A DNA stretch of 48,890 bases from JAOABP01 sp964590395 (GTDB lineage: Bacteria; Hydrothermota; Tepidihabitantia; Tepidihabitantales; Tepidihabitantaceae): positions 1-48,890 of the forward strand of contig CAZPVT010000024.1 of NCBI GenBank assembly GCA_964590395.1, written 5' to 3'. This document shows positions 1-7,738 of the stretch, piece by piece. How positions within the stretch are numbered: the first letter of the stretch is position 1; every line of letters starts with the position of its first letter. Made by a program: the position numbers and the translations under genes. The notes under the pieces are model-generated. The model was not told where the DNA came from. It worked only from the letters and a program-made list of their open reading frames with translations, and did not search any database.

Positions 1-996
1 CAGGATGAGAATGTGGATGGAATAATTCCGATCTGGACACCGTCGGTGATGGCTGAGGCAATCGATGTAGCGCAGGTAATAGTGGAGGAGAGTGAGCGAA
101 CCGATAAGCCGATCCTTGCCTGCATTCAGACGATGGGGGACAGCACCGCAATTCGCCGGACCCTTTTAAAGCGGAAAATTCCCCATTTTCAGTTTCCCGA
201 GAACGCGGCAAGGGCAATGGCAACGATGGCGGAGTTTTCCCGGATGAGCCGCAGGCCACCGGGTGAGGTGGTGAGTTACACTGATGTTGACCGAAAGCAG
301 GTCCAGGCGGTTATTGACCGGGTACGACAGCAGGGCAGAACCTTTCTTCTAGAGCCGGAGGCATATGAGATCCTCAGGGCTTACCGTCTGCCGGTGATGA
401 ATTTTGAGGTGGTGAGCGATGATGAGGATCTGTTTAGGGTAGCGGAGCGAGTCGGTTATCCGGTGGCAATAAAGATCGTCTCACCGGACATTGTGCACAA
501 AACCGATTTTGGCGGGGTGCGGGTTAATATCAGAAATCAGGAGGAGTTGGCGATCGCTTATCAGGCGATGCTCGAGACGGTTAAGATGAGAAAGCCGGAT
601 GCTAAGATCTACGGAGTGATGGTGCAGAAAATGGCAAAGTCCGGTGGTTTGGAGACAATTATCGGGATGAAACGTGATCCCCATTTTGGACCGCTGTTGA
701 TGTTTGGTCTTGGGGGCGTGCTGGTTGAGATTCTGAGGGATGTGATGTTTCGGGTTGCACCGGTTAACGACCTTTCTGCAGAGTCGATGATCACCGGAAT
801 TAAAGCCTATCGACTGCTTGAGCCGTTCCGTGGGCAGCCCGCGCGGGACAAAAACAAAATTAAAGAGTGCATCCTTAGACTTTCGCAGCTGGTTACCGAG
901 TTTTCAGATTTTGAGGAAATTGATATCAATCCACTGTTGGTGTATTACGAAGGAGATGGTGCGGTAGCGATTGACGCCCGGATTATGTTAAGATAG
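1..996 (+). CDS. ADP-forming acyl-CoA (acetate-CoA) synthetase, 3' part
   Basis: The reading frame is open from base 1, so the gene is cut by the left edge; the first GTG at 13 is internal. The visible part begins in the succinyl-CoA-synthetase-like CoA-ligase region. From about residue 110 it becomes an ATP-grasp domain, with the lysine and acid-rich strand around KIVSPDIVHKTDFGGV and the C-terminal EEIDINPLLV strand typical of the beta part of AcdAB/SucC-type enzymes. Family knowledge: these fused enzymes convert acyl-CoA, ADP and phosphate to acid, CoA and ATP, giving substrate-level ATP in anaerobes. The stop codon directly abuts the convergent tRNA-Ala. Which acyl group is used (acetyl, propionyl or aryl) cannot be read from this fragment. 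Confidence 0.9.
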   Translation, partial: QDENVDGIIPIWTPSVMAEAIDVAQVIVEESERTDKPILACIQTMGDSTAIRRTLLKRKIPHFQFPENAARAMATMAEFSRMSRRPPGEVVSYTDVDRKQVQAVIDRVRQQGRTFLLEPEAYEILRAYRLPVMNFEVVSDDEDLFRVAERVGYPVAIKIVSPDIVHKTDFGGVRVNIRNQEELAIAYQAMLETVKMRKPDAKIYGVMVQKMAKSGGLETIIGMKRDPHFGPLLMFGLGGVLVEILRDVMFRVAPVNDLSAESMITGIKAYRLLEPFRGQPARDKNKIKECILRLSQLVTEFSDFEEIDINPLLVYYEGDGAVAIDARIMLR

Positions 997-1069
997 TGGA
1001 GCTGACCCGATTCGAACGGGCGACCCCCTGCTTGCAAAGCAGGTGCTCTCCCAGCTGAGCTACAGCCCC
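997..1069 (-). tRNA. tRNA-Ala (anticodon TGC)
   Basis: Read on the minus strand, the 73 nt fold into a full cloverleaf: a 7-bp acceptor stem starting GGGGCTG, D arm GCTC/GAGC, anticodon stem CCTGC/GCAGG with loop TTTGCAA giving anticodon TGC, and T arm CCCG/CGGG around TTCGAAT. The acceptor stem contains the G3-U70 wobble pair that is the main identity element of tRNA-Ala. The discriminator base is A. CCA is not encoded. The 3' end touches the stop codon of the convergent acyl-CoA synthetase gene with no spacer. Confidence 0.97.
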
Positions 1070-1078
1070 ACTTTCATT

Positions 1079-1106
1079 ATCATACTGAACAAATGAGGTA
1101 GGTCAA
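1079..1106 (-). promoter_or_regulatory. Sigma-70-type promoter of tRNA-Ala
   Basis: On the minus strand TTGACC (1101-1106) is followed by exactly 16 bp and then TATGAT (1079-1084). The -10 box ends 9 bp before the mature tRNA 5' end at 1069, leaving room for a very short leader. Confidence 0.75.
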
Positions 1107-1125
1107 CAGTTATCAAAGTCTTTCA

Positions 1126-1153
1126 TTGACTTTTAGTCCACTGTAATTAAACT
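1126..1153 (+). promoter_or_regulatory. Sigma-70-type promoter upstream of the lipoprotein gene
   Basis: TTGACT (1126-1131), 16 bp, TAAACT (1148-1153). The expected start near 1160 would leave a leader of about 14 nt carrying the Shine-Dalgarno AAAGGAGG before the ATG at 1174, so this gene is leadered, unlike several others in the window. Confidence 0.6.
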
Positions 1154-1173
1154 ATTTAACCAAAGGAGGCAGT

Positions 1174-1632
1174 ATGCGTTATCTCAGTCTGTTAGTAGTA
1201 CTGTTCATCGGTGTGCTCATCGTATTCAATGGCAGTTGTGCGAAGTGCGGGGAGAGGGTTGGAGAAAAGGCTACCGAACGGATGATTGAAGCCACAAGCG
1301 GGGGCAGGGCAAAGGTTGATGTCGGGAGTGTTGATATTTCCTCGTTACCGGCGAATTTCCGTTACCCGAATGCGGTTGCCAAAGCAAAATGGGAGGTTAC
1401 CACCGAGGAGGGCAAAGGGATAAATTACAGTTTAGAGACCACGGACCCGAAGGAGAAAGTGGTGGAGTTCTATAAAACTGCGTTTGCCGGCTGGCACAAG
1501 TCAATGATCAGTGAAACACCGGACGGGACAACGTTGGCATTTTCCGGCGGAGATAACCGGGAGGCGGTAGTTATTCTGGTCAGTGGTGACAAAACTAAAA
1601 CGACGATAGCGCTGATGCATACCAAGAAGTAA
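1174..1632 (+). CDS. Small exported lipoprotein of unknown function
   Basis: 152 aa. The ATG is chosen because AAAGGAGG lies 6-7 nt upstream. The N-terminus has MRY, a hydrophobic stretch (residues 4-18) and then NGSC, which resembles a lipobox with a poor -3 residue. The mature part contains a motif of the kind LPANFRYPNA followed by YSLETTDPKEKVVEFYK. This arrangement is common in small bacterial lipoproteins in which a single alpha/beta module follows a proline-tyrosine strand; no biochemical role is known to me. It probably sits on the inner face of a membrane. It has its own promoter at 1126, and HerA follows 70 bp downstream, so the two could be cotranscribed. Confidence 0.75.
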   Translation: MRYLSLLVVLFIGVLIVFNGSCAKCGERVGEKATERMIEATSGGRAKVDVGSVDISSLPANFRYPNAVAKAKWEVTTEEGKGINYSLETTDPKEKVVEFYKTAFAGWHKSMISETPDGTTLAFSGGDNREAVVILVSGDKTKTTIALMHTKK

Positions 1633-1702
1633 CCAGCACACGGCAGGGTTTTGGTCTGGTGAGGTGGTCGTGGAGTTGGGATGAATTAAGCAGGGGGAAA
1701 AG

Positions 1703-3340
1703 ATGGAAAGAACCAGTAAGGGTGATATTGGCTATGTTATTGAAGTCAACGGCGAGCGGGCGCTTGTCGAACTGACCGCGGATCCGACCGTACCTTTAGA
1801 GAATGATTATTATCCGGGGCAACCGGGTTCTTATATAAAAATTCCATTTCGGGAGTATCGGATCATCGGTCTCGTCTCCAGTATTAAAATTGATAATCAG
1901 GTGTTGGTGACGGGGAGCAGAGGCAGGACATCAGGTGCGAAGATTGCGGACTGTGTGCTTTTAGGGACCCTGGAGAAAAGTGGGAAATTTTTCCGTGGGG
2001 TTTCGGTCTATCCTAATGTGGGGCAGCCGGTGCAGATGGTAACCAGTGAGGAAGTGGAGCAGATCTTTTCGGAGTTTATCGAGTTTGGTTTTTGCTTTGG
2101 CCGTCCGAGCAACGCCGCGGGACAGCGGGTTTATATTCAAGTAAACAAATTCTTTGGTGAACATATTGCGGTGCTGGGCGCAACCGGCTGTGGTAAATCC
2201 TGCACCGTGGTCAGTATCCTGCAGCAGGCGATCAGGCGCTACCACCATCCTCACATCATCGTCCTTGATCTGCATGGTGAGTATGCGGCGGCATTCCCCG
2301 AAGGTGTCAATATTATCCAAGCGGATAATGTGGAACTACCGTACTGGCTTTTGAACTTTGACGAGATGGTGGATTTGACTGTTGATATGAATGAGCCGAC
2401 AGCCAATAACCAGATTACGGTTTTGCGGGATTCGCTGATGCGGGCGCGTCAGGCGTTTGATACCCGGGAGCGTCTGGGTCTGGGGAATTTGGTTACTGCT
2501 GATTCGCCGGTTTACTATGATTTGAATGATGTGATTTCAATGATTCGGGAATGGAATATTCAGATGGTGTATAATGCCAGTGGTGAACTGGAGAAGGGGC
2601 CACTTTACAGCGCTTTTGACCGTTTTCTGATTCGGATGGACAGTAAGCTTTCTGATCCCCGCTACAATTTTATGTTTAAACCCAAGGTTTATACCAGCAG
2701 TCCGAGCCTGGTTGGTCTGTTACGCGACTATCTTTCTATAGATACTTCCCACCAGATGACAGTTGTTGACTTAAGTGGTGTGCCTTCGGAGGCGATTGGG
2801 GTGGTGGTAGCGGTGGTGGCAAGAATTGTTTTTGACTTCAATCTTTGGAATCCGGAACGAGATCGAACCCCGATACTTTTGGTTCTGGAGGAGGCGCATA
2901 ATTATGTGCCGAGTAGAAGTGAGGGGCGGTTTACTGCGGCCCGCGCCGCGGTGGAAAGGATAACCAAGGAGGGGAGAAAGTACGGCATCGGGCTGATCGT
3001 GGTCAGTCAGCGGCCAAAGGAGCTTTCCGAGACGGTGCTTTCTCAGTGTAATACCTTCATTGTGATGCGCCTTACCAATCCGGAAGATCAGGACTATATT
3101 CGGCGACTGGTGCCTGACTCGCTATCTGGACTGATGGCTATGTTACCCGCACTGAGAACTGGTGAAGCGCTGATCTTGGGAGAGGCGGTGGCGATGCCCA
3201 CCAGGATGATGGTTGATCTCCCTGAACCCAAACCGATGAGCGGAGATGTGGAGTTTGCTCAATGGTGGCAACAGGGCAGCTGTAACCTGGATCTGGAGCG
3301 TGTGGTAAAGAGGTGGCGGGCAAGAAGAAAGGATATCTAA
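1703..3340 (+). CDS. HerA-type ATP-binding protein (DUF87 family)
   Basis: 545 aa. An N-terminal HAS-barrel-like beta region (about residues 5-100) precedes a FtsK/HerA RecA-fold ATPase with Walker A GATGCGKS (residues 159-166), the DLHGEY strand typical of HerA, and Walker B ILLVLEEAHNYV (about 393-404). The C-terminus has the conserved SQRPKELSETVLSQCN segment. Family knowledge: archaeal HerA is a hexameric DNA translocase that pairs with the NurA nuclease in end resection, and bacterial homologues also occur in defence systems. No NurA or other nuclease is next to it here, so the partner is unknown. The start is supported by GCAGGGGGAAAAG upstream. A 179-bp gap follows. Confidence 0.88.
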   Translation: MERTSKGDIGYVIEVNGERALVELTADPTVPLENDYYPGQPGSYIKIPFREYRIIGLVSSIKIDNQVLVTGSRGRTSGAKIADCVLLGTLEKSGKFFRGVSVYPNVGQPVQMVTSEEVEQIFSEFIEFGFCFGRPSNAAGQRVYIQVNKFFGEHIAVLGATGCGKSCTVVSILQQAIRRYHHPHIIVLDLHGEYAAAFPEGVNIIQADNVELPYWLLNFDEMVDLTVDMNEPTANNQITVLRDSLMRARQAFDTRERLGLGNLVTADSPVYYDLNDVISMIREWNIQMVYNASGELEKGPLYSAFDRFLIRMDSKLSDPRYNFMFKPKVYTSSPSLVGLLRDYLSIDTSHQMTVVDLSGVPSEAIGVVVAVVARIVFDFNLWNPERDRTPILLVLEEAHNYVPSRSEGRFTAARAAVERITKEGRKYGIGLIVVSQRPKELSETVLSQCNTFIVMRLTNPEDQDYIRRLVPDSLSGLMAMLPALRTGEALILGEAVAMPTRMMVDLPEPKPMSGDVEFAQWWQQGSCNLDLERVVKRWRARRKDI

Positions 3341-3384
3341 TCGCGATTGAATGCGGGCGATGAGACAAGCCTAACAGCAATTGG

Positions 3385-3478
3385 GGGGCTAGCCCCGGGC
3401 TTACCCCTGTAAATTAACAATCTGGTTTAATTGTGCGCCGTAATATTATGAATTTTAATATCTTAATATATTCATAAT
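3385..3478. repeat. Inverted repeats in the herA-mlaE gap
   Basis: The gap holds a G/C palindrome GGGGCTAGCCCC (3385-3396). It is followed by an AT-rich inverted repeat, ATTATGAAT (3445-3453) and ATTCATAAT (3470-3478). Between those arms is a short direct duplication of TTAATAT. The AT-rich pair could be an operator for the mla operon; I see no clear -35/-10 pair here. Confidence 0.5.
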
Positions 3479-3519
3479 CAGATGGAGAAGATAGTCTTTT
3501 ATGGTAGTGGGAGTCGGTT

Positions 3520-4311
3520 TTGGTTCTGGTATCGGCGACAGGTTTGACTGATAGGGATTCGGGGTTATTATTTGGTATGCGGGTGCTTTTGATGGTTGTT
3601 GATTATTTCCTCTTTTTGGGCATATGTGTGAGTTTTCCTTGGGATTTACGGCGGACAGTGCCCAGGGTCTGGGAGCAGATTTATCGTCAGGGTGTCAGTG
3701 CGGTGCCTTTGATTGTTTTTGCGGGCATGTTTGTGGGTTTGACCACCACCCTTCAGACCGCCTATCAACTGTTGGGAATTGTGCCTAATTATTTTGTGGG
3801 GATGGGTGTGGGCAGGATGCTTTTGATTGAGTTAGGTCCGGTTTTAGCGGCATTTGTTATTGCCAGCCGGTCGGCGCCGGCAATGGCAGCGGAGATCGGA
3901 ATGATGCGTGTTTCCGAGCAGATTGATGCGTTGCGGACGATGGCGATAAATCCGTATCGGTTTTTGTGTCTGCCCAGAATTTTTGCTCTAACCATCAGTC
4001 TGCCGATGCTGGTGATGCTATTGGAGTTGGTGGCTGGTATTACCGCAATACTGGTGGTAGCGCGGCTGGGGGTTTCAAGAGAGACCTTTATCTATGGGAT
4101 GACGCATTTTGTTGAGTTGCGGGATTTCTTTGGCGGAATACTTAAGGCGGTGGTCTTCGGGCTATTGATCGGAACGAGTGGGTGCTATCTTGGTTTTAAG
4201 GTTGAGGGTGGTGCTCAGGATGTTGGCAGGGCAGCGACCCGGGCGATGGTTGTGTCGGCAATACTGATTTTGGTTTTTGACTTCGTTATGGCAGGACTGT
4301 TGTTTTCCTGA
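3520..4311 (+). CDS. mlaE: MlaE-family ABC transporter permease (lipid transport)
   Basis: 263 aa from a TTG; an in-frame ATG at 3577 (residue 20) is an alternative start, and neither has a strong Shine-Dalgarno. The protein has the MlaE/YrbE permease pattern: a hydrophobic N-terminal helix, the FAGMFVGLTTTLQTAYQL segment, the conserved RSAPAMAAEIGMM stretch, then membrane helices ending at the C-terminus. Family knowledge: MlaE is the inner-membrane permease of an ABC complex that moves phospholipids between inner and outer membranes. The stop overlaps the ATPase start as TGATG. The full mlaE-mlaF-mlaD order implies a diderm cell. MlaB and MlaC are not in the window. Confidence 0.9.
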   Translation: MVLVSATGLTDRDSGLLFGMRVLLMVVDYFLFLGICVSFPWDLRRTVPRVWEQIYRQGVSAVPLIVFAGMFVGLTTTLQTAYQLLGIVPNYFVGMGVGRMLLIELGPVLAAFVIASRSAPAMAAEIGMMRVSEQIDALRTMAINPYRFLCLPRIFALTISLPMLVMLLELVAGITAILVVARLGVSRETFIYGMTHFVELRDFFGGILKAVVFGLLIGTSGCYLGFKVEGGAQDVGRAATRAMVVSAILILVFDFVMAGLLFS

Positions 4312-5009
4312 TGATTCTTCTGGAGGGTGTAACAAAGTTTTACCGGGGGGAGTCGGTGCTTAAGGATGTGTTGTGGAGTGTGCCGGATCAGGGAGTTAGT
4401 TGTGTGTTGGGCAGGTCGGGCGCGGGCAAGACGGTTCTTTTGAAGATTACTGCCGGGATTGTCGCCCCGGATTTAGGCAGGGTGTTTTTTGATGGCAAGT
4501 TGGTACGTTACGGCAGGTTTGCAAATAATTACGAGTTAATGAGAGACGTCGGTTTTGTTTTTCAGGGCGGAGCGCTTTTTGACTCGTTGACTGTGGGCGA
4601 AAATATTGCCCTGCCGTTAAAGGAAAAAGGCGGTTTGAGCAATCGGGCAACCGAGCAGCGGGTGCAGGAGGCTCTGCAACTGGTCGAGTTAGCCAATAAA
4701 CGGGCACTCCGGATCAGGGAGCTTTCTGGCGGAATGAGCCGGTTGGTAGCAATTGCCCGGGCACTGGTTACCCAGCCGAGATATCTTTTTCTTGATGAGC
4801 CAACAGGTGGTTTGGATCCGGTAGCACGTGAGCGCGTTATTAAAATTATCGGTGAGCAGGTAAGACAGAATCGGTCAGTAGTAATCGTTACCCATGACCT
4901 GGAACTGGCACAGAGTATAGCCGGCAGGGTTTTTCTCTTGAGGGGGGGGCAGTTGCAATTGGCGGAAGGGAATATTAAAAAGGAGGATTATGAATCCTCA
5001 GATGCGTAA
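4311..5009 (+). CDS. mlaF: MlaF-family ABC transporter ATPase
   Basis: 232 aa. Walker A GRSGAGKT, Q-loop in VGFVFQGGALFDSLT, signature LSGGM, Walker B YLFLDEPTGGLDP and a switch His in VTHDLE are all present, so it should hydrolyse ATP. The signature reads LSGGMSRLVAIARAL, as in Mla-type ATPases. It overlaps mlaE by 1 nt and mlaD by 20 nt, consistent with translational coupling. It would energise lipid movement through MlaE with MlaD as the periplasmic channel part. Confidence 0.93.
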   Translation: MILLEGVTKFYRGESVLKDVLWSVPDQGVSCVLGRSGAGKTVLLKITAGIVAPDLGRVFFDGKLVRYGRFANNYELMRDVGFVFQGGALFDSLTVGENIALPLKEKGGLSNRATEQRVQEALQLVELANKRALRIRELSGGMSRLVAIARALVTQPRYLFLDEPTGGLDPVARERVIKIIGEQVRQNRSVVIVTHDLELAQSIAGRVFLLRGGQLQLAEGNIKKEDYESSDA

Positions 5010-5733
5010 TCTGGTCGTTACCATTTTTGTTATTTTTGGTGTGGTGCTGGTGGTTTTAGGTTATCTTTGGCTTTCCAGTCGGCTGGGAGGTGGTTCCGGA
5101 AGGGTGATAACGGTGCTGTTTAACGATGTTGCGGGTTTAAAGCCCGGTGATCGGGTGGATGTTTTAGGGGTTACCAAGGGGCGGGTAACTAAGGTGGAAC
5201 TAACCGAGGACAACCGGGTAAAGGTAACGTTTTCAATACCCCGCGATGTGAAACTCACCCGGTCGGCAAGGTTTGCAATTCGTTCTTTGAGTTATTTAGG
5301 GAGTGACCGTTATGTAGCCATTGAGCCGGGAAACGGTGAATTAGCAACTGATACCATACAGTTTATCGGTGTAAATGAGGTGCTGGATTTGGAGACGACT
5401 TTTCTCCGTTTGGACCAGCTGATGCAGGATCTCGCAGTAACTGAGCTGGTGCCTGAACTCCGGCAGACTAGGGAGGAGGTCTTCCAAATTATTAATAAGG
5501 GGTTTGGGGAGCTGGGTGCTAACTTTGGAGCAATCGATAGAAATATTGAGCGTTTGAGCACCAATGTTGAAACTCTCGTCATAATGCTTAATCAGGAGTC
5601 CACGGCGAGAAAACTACTAACTTCTCCGGAGTTGTATGATGAACTGTTAAAGACTAGCCGGCAGTTACAGGCATTGATTGCGGATCTCCGGGCACATCCC
5701 GAAAAATATTTGCGGTTGAAACTGTTTAAATAA
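4990..5733 (+). CDS. mlaD: MlaD/MCE-domain periplasmic lipid-binding protein
   Basis: 247 aa. The start is preceded by AAAAAGGAGGATT inside the end of mlaF. A single N-terminal transmembrane helix (about residues 8-29) anchors the protein. The MCE domain follows with the typical FNDVAGLKPGDRVDVLGV strand and ends near residue 120. The rest is helical and likely coiled coil, with polar heptads around residues 130-240. Family knowledge: MCE proteins form hexameric rings or tubes that ferry lipids across the periplasm, and the length and helical tail are typical. It is the last gene of the mla operon. Confidence 0.9.
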   Translation: MNPQMRNLVVTIFVIFGVVLVVLGYLWLSSRLGGGSGRVITVLFNDVAGLKPGDRVDVLGVTKGRVTKVELTEDNRVKVTFSIPRDVKLTRSARFAIRSLSYLGSDRYVAIEPGNGELATDTIQFIGVNEVLDLETTFLRLDQLMQDLAVTELVPELRQTREEVFQIINKGFGELGANFGAIDRNIERLSTNVETLVIMLNQESTARKLLTSPELYDELLKTSRQLQALIADLRAHPEKYLRLKLFK

Positions 5734-5768
5734 ACTGGAATCGGGAAAATGTAACTGCACGTTCAGAG

Positions 5769-5840
5769 ATTGCCCCGCTCCTGCCTAAGGCAGAACGCTC
5801 GCAATGACAGTAAAAAGAAGAGGCAGAAAGCAATGACAGA
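5769..5840. repeat. Possible interspersed repeat with hairpin between mlaD and rubrerythrin
   Basis: ATTGC at 5769 and GCAAT at 5801 flank a perfect hairpin CTGCCT-A-AGGCAG (5781-5793). The tail GCAATGACAG recurs at 5830. Many genomes carry dispersed elements of this ATTGC..stem..GCAATGAC type; I recognise the general form only. There is one copy in this window, so its repeat status is untested. Confidence 0.4.
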
Positions 5841-5923
5841 GAAGAAAAGGAAGCACAATAGAATCGGAAAATAGGCTTTAGGAGTCTAAAAATGAAGTTT
5901 TTAAAAAAGAAAGGAGAGGAGTA

Positions 5924-6496
5924 ATGCAGTTAAAAGGCAGTAAAACCGAAAAGAACGTCTTAACCGCATTTGCCGGTGAGTCCCAGGCAAGGAACCGTTA
6001 CACCTACTTTGCCAGCAAAGCACGGGATGAGGGTTATATCCAGATTGCGCAGATCTTTGAGGAGACCGCGAATCAGGAAAAGGAGCACGCCAAAAGGCTG
6101 TTTAAACTTTTAGAGGGTGGTGATGTGGTAATTCAGGCATCATTTCCCGCAGGAGTTATCGGCACTACAATGGAAAATCTTAAATCTGCTGCAGGTGGTG
6201 AGCATTATGAGTGGACCCAGATGTATCCGGAGTTTGCGCAAATCGCAGATGAGGAAGGGTTTAGTAATATCGCAGCGATATTCCGGGCGATTGCGGTTGC
6301 AGAAAGACAGCATGAGAAACGGTATTTGGCATTAAGGGAAAATATTGAAAATGGCAGGGTTTTTCGACGGGATAAGCCGGTGATCTGGAGGTGTATCAAT
6401 TGTGGCTATCTACATGAGGGTACTGAGGCGCCTGAGATCTGTCCTTCCTGTGCCCATCCACAAGGCTATTTTGAACTTTTAGGGGAGAATTGGTGA
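5924..6496 (+). CDS. Rubrerythrin
   Basis: 190 aa. The ATG has a strong GGAGAGGAG 5 nt upstream. The N-terminal four-helix ferritin-like domain (residues 1-140) carries the two metal-ligand motif sets (GES near residue 19, EKEH near 52-55, and AVAERQHEKRY in the second half) of the di-iron site. The C-terminus is a rubredoxin-like Fe(SCys)4 module, CINCGY...CPSC. Family knowledge: rubrerythrins reduce hydrogen peroxide to water in the cytoplasm of anaerobes using rubredoxin electrons. It is the first gene of the oxygen-defence operon; its stop overlaps the tpx start (TGATG). I saw no convincing promoter box in the 190-bp leader region. Confidence 0.95.
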   Translation: MQLKGSKTEKNVLTAFAGESQARNRYTYFASKARDEGYIQIAQIFEETANQEKEHAKRLFKLLEGGDVVIQASFPAGVIGTTMENLKSAAGGEHYEWTQMYPEFAQIADEEGFSNIAAIFRAIAVAERQHEKRYLALRENIENGRVFRRDKPVIWRCINCGYLHEGTEAPEICPSCAHPQGYFELLGENW

Positions 6497-7011
6497 TGAG
6501 AGAGAGAATCGGAGAGGTAACATTCGGCGGAAAGCCGGTTACATTACTGGGTGACTTGCCCAAGGTTGGCGAAAGAGCAAGGGATTTTACCATAATTGAT
6601 AATGAACTTCAGCCGATAACGTTTGATAAATTTAAGGGGAAAAAACTGGTGATTCTATCGGTGCCTTCACTTGATACACCGGTTTGTGACTTAGAGACCA
6701 GAAGATTTAATGCGGAGGCAGAGAAGCTGGGGCTAGATGTGGTGATTCTGGTGGTCAGTATGGATTTGCCTTTTGCCCAGAAGAGGTGGTGTGGTATGAA
6801 TGGGGTAACCCGGGTTTTAACCGCTTCAGATCACCGTGAGGGTTCTTTGGGATTGAGTTATGGGGTTTTGGTTAAGGAGTTGCGACTGCTTGCCCGGGCG
6901 GTCTTTGTGATTGATAGAGCCGGGGTGATAAGGTATGTCCAGCTGGTAAAGGAGGCGGGACAGGAGCCGGATTACAATGCGGTTCTCGCCGCATTACAGG
7001 GGCTGGAATAG
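6496..7011 (+). CDS. tpx: Thiol peroxidase (Tpx, atypical 2-Cys peroxiredoxin)
   Basis: 171 aa from the ATG at 6496, chosen because AGGGGAG lies 8 nt upstream and the start overlaps the rubrerythrin stop; an in-frame TTG at 6490 adds only two residues. The peroxidatic cysteine lies in VPSLDTPVCDLET and the resolving cysteine in DLPFAQKRWCG, both where Tpx proteins have them. Family knowledge: Tpx reduces peroxides, preferring alkyl hydroperoxides, with electrons from thioredoxin. It works alongside rubrerythrin. The following gene begins at or just after its stop. Confidence 0.95.
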   Translation: MRERIGEVTFGGKPVTLLGDLPKVGERARDFTIIDNELQPITFDKFKGKKLVILSVPSLDTPVCDLETRRFNAEAEKLGLDVVILVVSMDLPFAQKRWCGMNGVTRVLTASDHREGSLGLSYGVLVKELRLLARAVFVIDRAGVIRYVQLVKEAGQEPDYNAVLAALQGLE

Positions 7012-7028
7012 TGAGTAAGGGAGATGAG

Positions 7029-7340
7029 ATGGCAAGAAGAGACGGAGAAATTTATAGCTGTCGGAGCTGTGGTCAGCTGGTAACTTTGTTGCATCAGGGT
7101 GGCGGTACTTTAGTGTGTTGTAACCAAGCGATGCAACGGGGTAAGGTTGAGGAGAAGGAGCCGGGGGACAGGACAATTCCTGGCGTCTACTGGAGTTGTA
7201 CTAATTGCCACTATGTTTTACAGGCGCTTCAGCCGCCTGATGTCTGTCCTTCCTGTGGGCAGGCATGTCAGTTTATTGATGTTAGCTGTTACATCCCGGA
7301 GTGCGGTTTTACCGGGGTGGACAGCAGGTTGATGAAGTAA
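7029..7340 (+). CDS. Desulforedoxin-like plus zinc-ribbon/rubredoxin-like iron protein
   Basis: 103 aa from the ATG at 7029 (AAGGGAG 5 nt upstream). A GTG at 7011 that overlaps the tpx stop is an alternative adding six residues. The N-terminus is a desulforedoxin (Dx) site with CRSC and a CC pair (residues 11, 14, 30, 31). A second module, WSCTNCHYVLQALQPPDVCPSC, resembles the rubredoxin-like tail of rubrerythrin, and two further cysteines follow. There is no superoxide-reductase catalytic domain. Inference: a small electron carrier between the rubrerythrin/Tpx pair and superoxide reductase. I do not recognise a named family for this exact combination. Confidence 0.8.
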   Translation: MARRDGEIYSCRSCGQLVTLLHQGGGTLVCCNQAMQRGKVEEKEPGDRTIPGVYWSCTNCHYVLQALQPPDVCPSCGQACQFIDVSCYIPECGFTGVDSRLMK

Positions 7341-7358
7341 AAATAAAAGGAGGAAAAA

Positions 7359-7736
7359 ATGACCAAGAAACTTGAAATTTACAAGTGTGAGGTTTGCGGG
7401 AATGTCGTTGAGGTCCTGCACCCTGGAGTTGGACAGCTGGTTTGTTGTGGTCAGCCGATGAAACTCCTTGTTGAGAACACCACCGATGCAGCAAAAGAGA
7501 AGCATGTCCCGGTCATTGAGAAGAGCGCGACCGGTTTTAAGGTAAAGGTTGGTAGTGTTGCCCATCCGATGGATGAGAAGCATTATATTGAGTGGATCGA
7601 GTTGGTTGTTGGTGAGCGTGCTTACCGACAGTTCCTGGCACCAGGTCAAGCACCGGAGGCTTTTTTCTCGGTAGATGGTGAAAAGGTTTATGCCCGTGAA
7701 TACTGTAACCTGCATGGATTGTGGAAGGGGGAGTAA
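7359..7736 (+). CDS. Desulfoferrodoxin (class I superoxide reductase)
   Basis: 125 aa, ATG preceded by AAAGGAGGAAAAA. Residues C10, C13, C29 and C30 form the N-terminal desulforedoxin Fe centre. H49, H69, H75, C116 and H119 match the catalytic Fe(His)4Cys centre (EKHVP, GSVAHPM, KHYIEW, YCNLHG), and E47 lies beside the active site. Family knowledge: it reduces superoxide to hydrogen peroxide without making oxygen. Peroxide is then removed by the rubrerythrin and Tpx encoded upstream. The stop lies 3 nt before the ferritin start codon. Confidence 0.97.
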   Translation: MTKKLEIYKCEVCGNVVEVLHPGVGQLVCCGQPMKLLVENTTDAAKEKHVPVIEKSATGFKVKVGSVAHPMDEKHYIEWIELVVGERAYRQFLAPGQAPEAFFSVDGEKVYAREYCNLHGLWKGE

Positions 7737-7738
7737 AG

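Noticed and set aside
1703..3340. HerA-based defence island
   Set aside because: Neighbours are a lipoprotein and the mla operon; no nuclease, sirtuin or other defence gene adjoins it.
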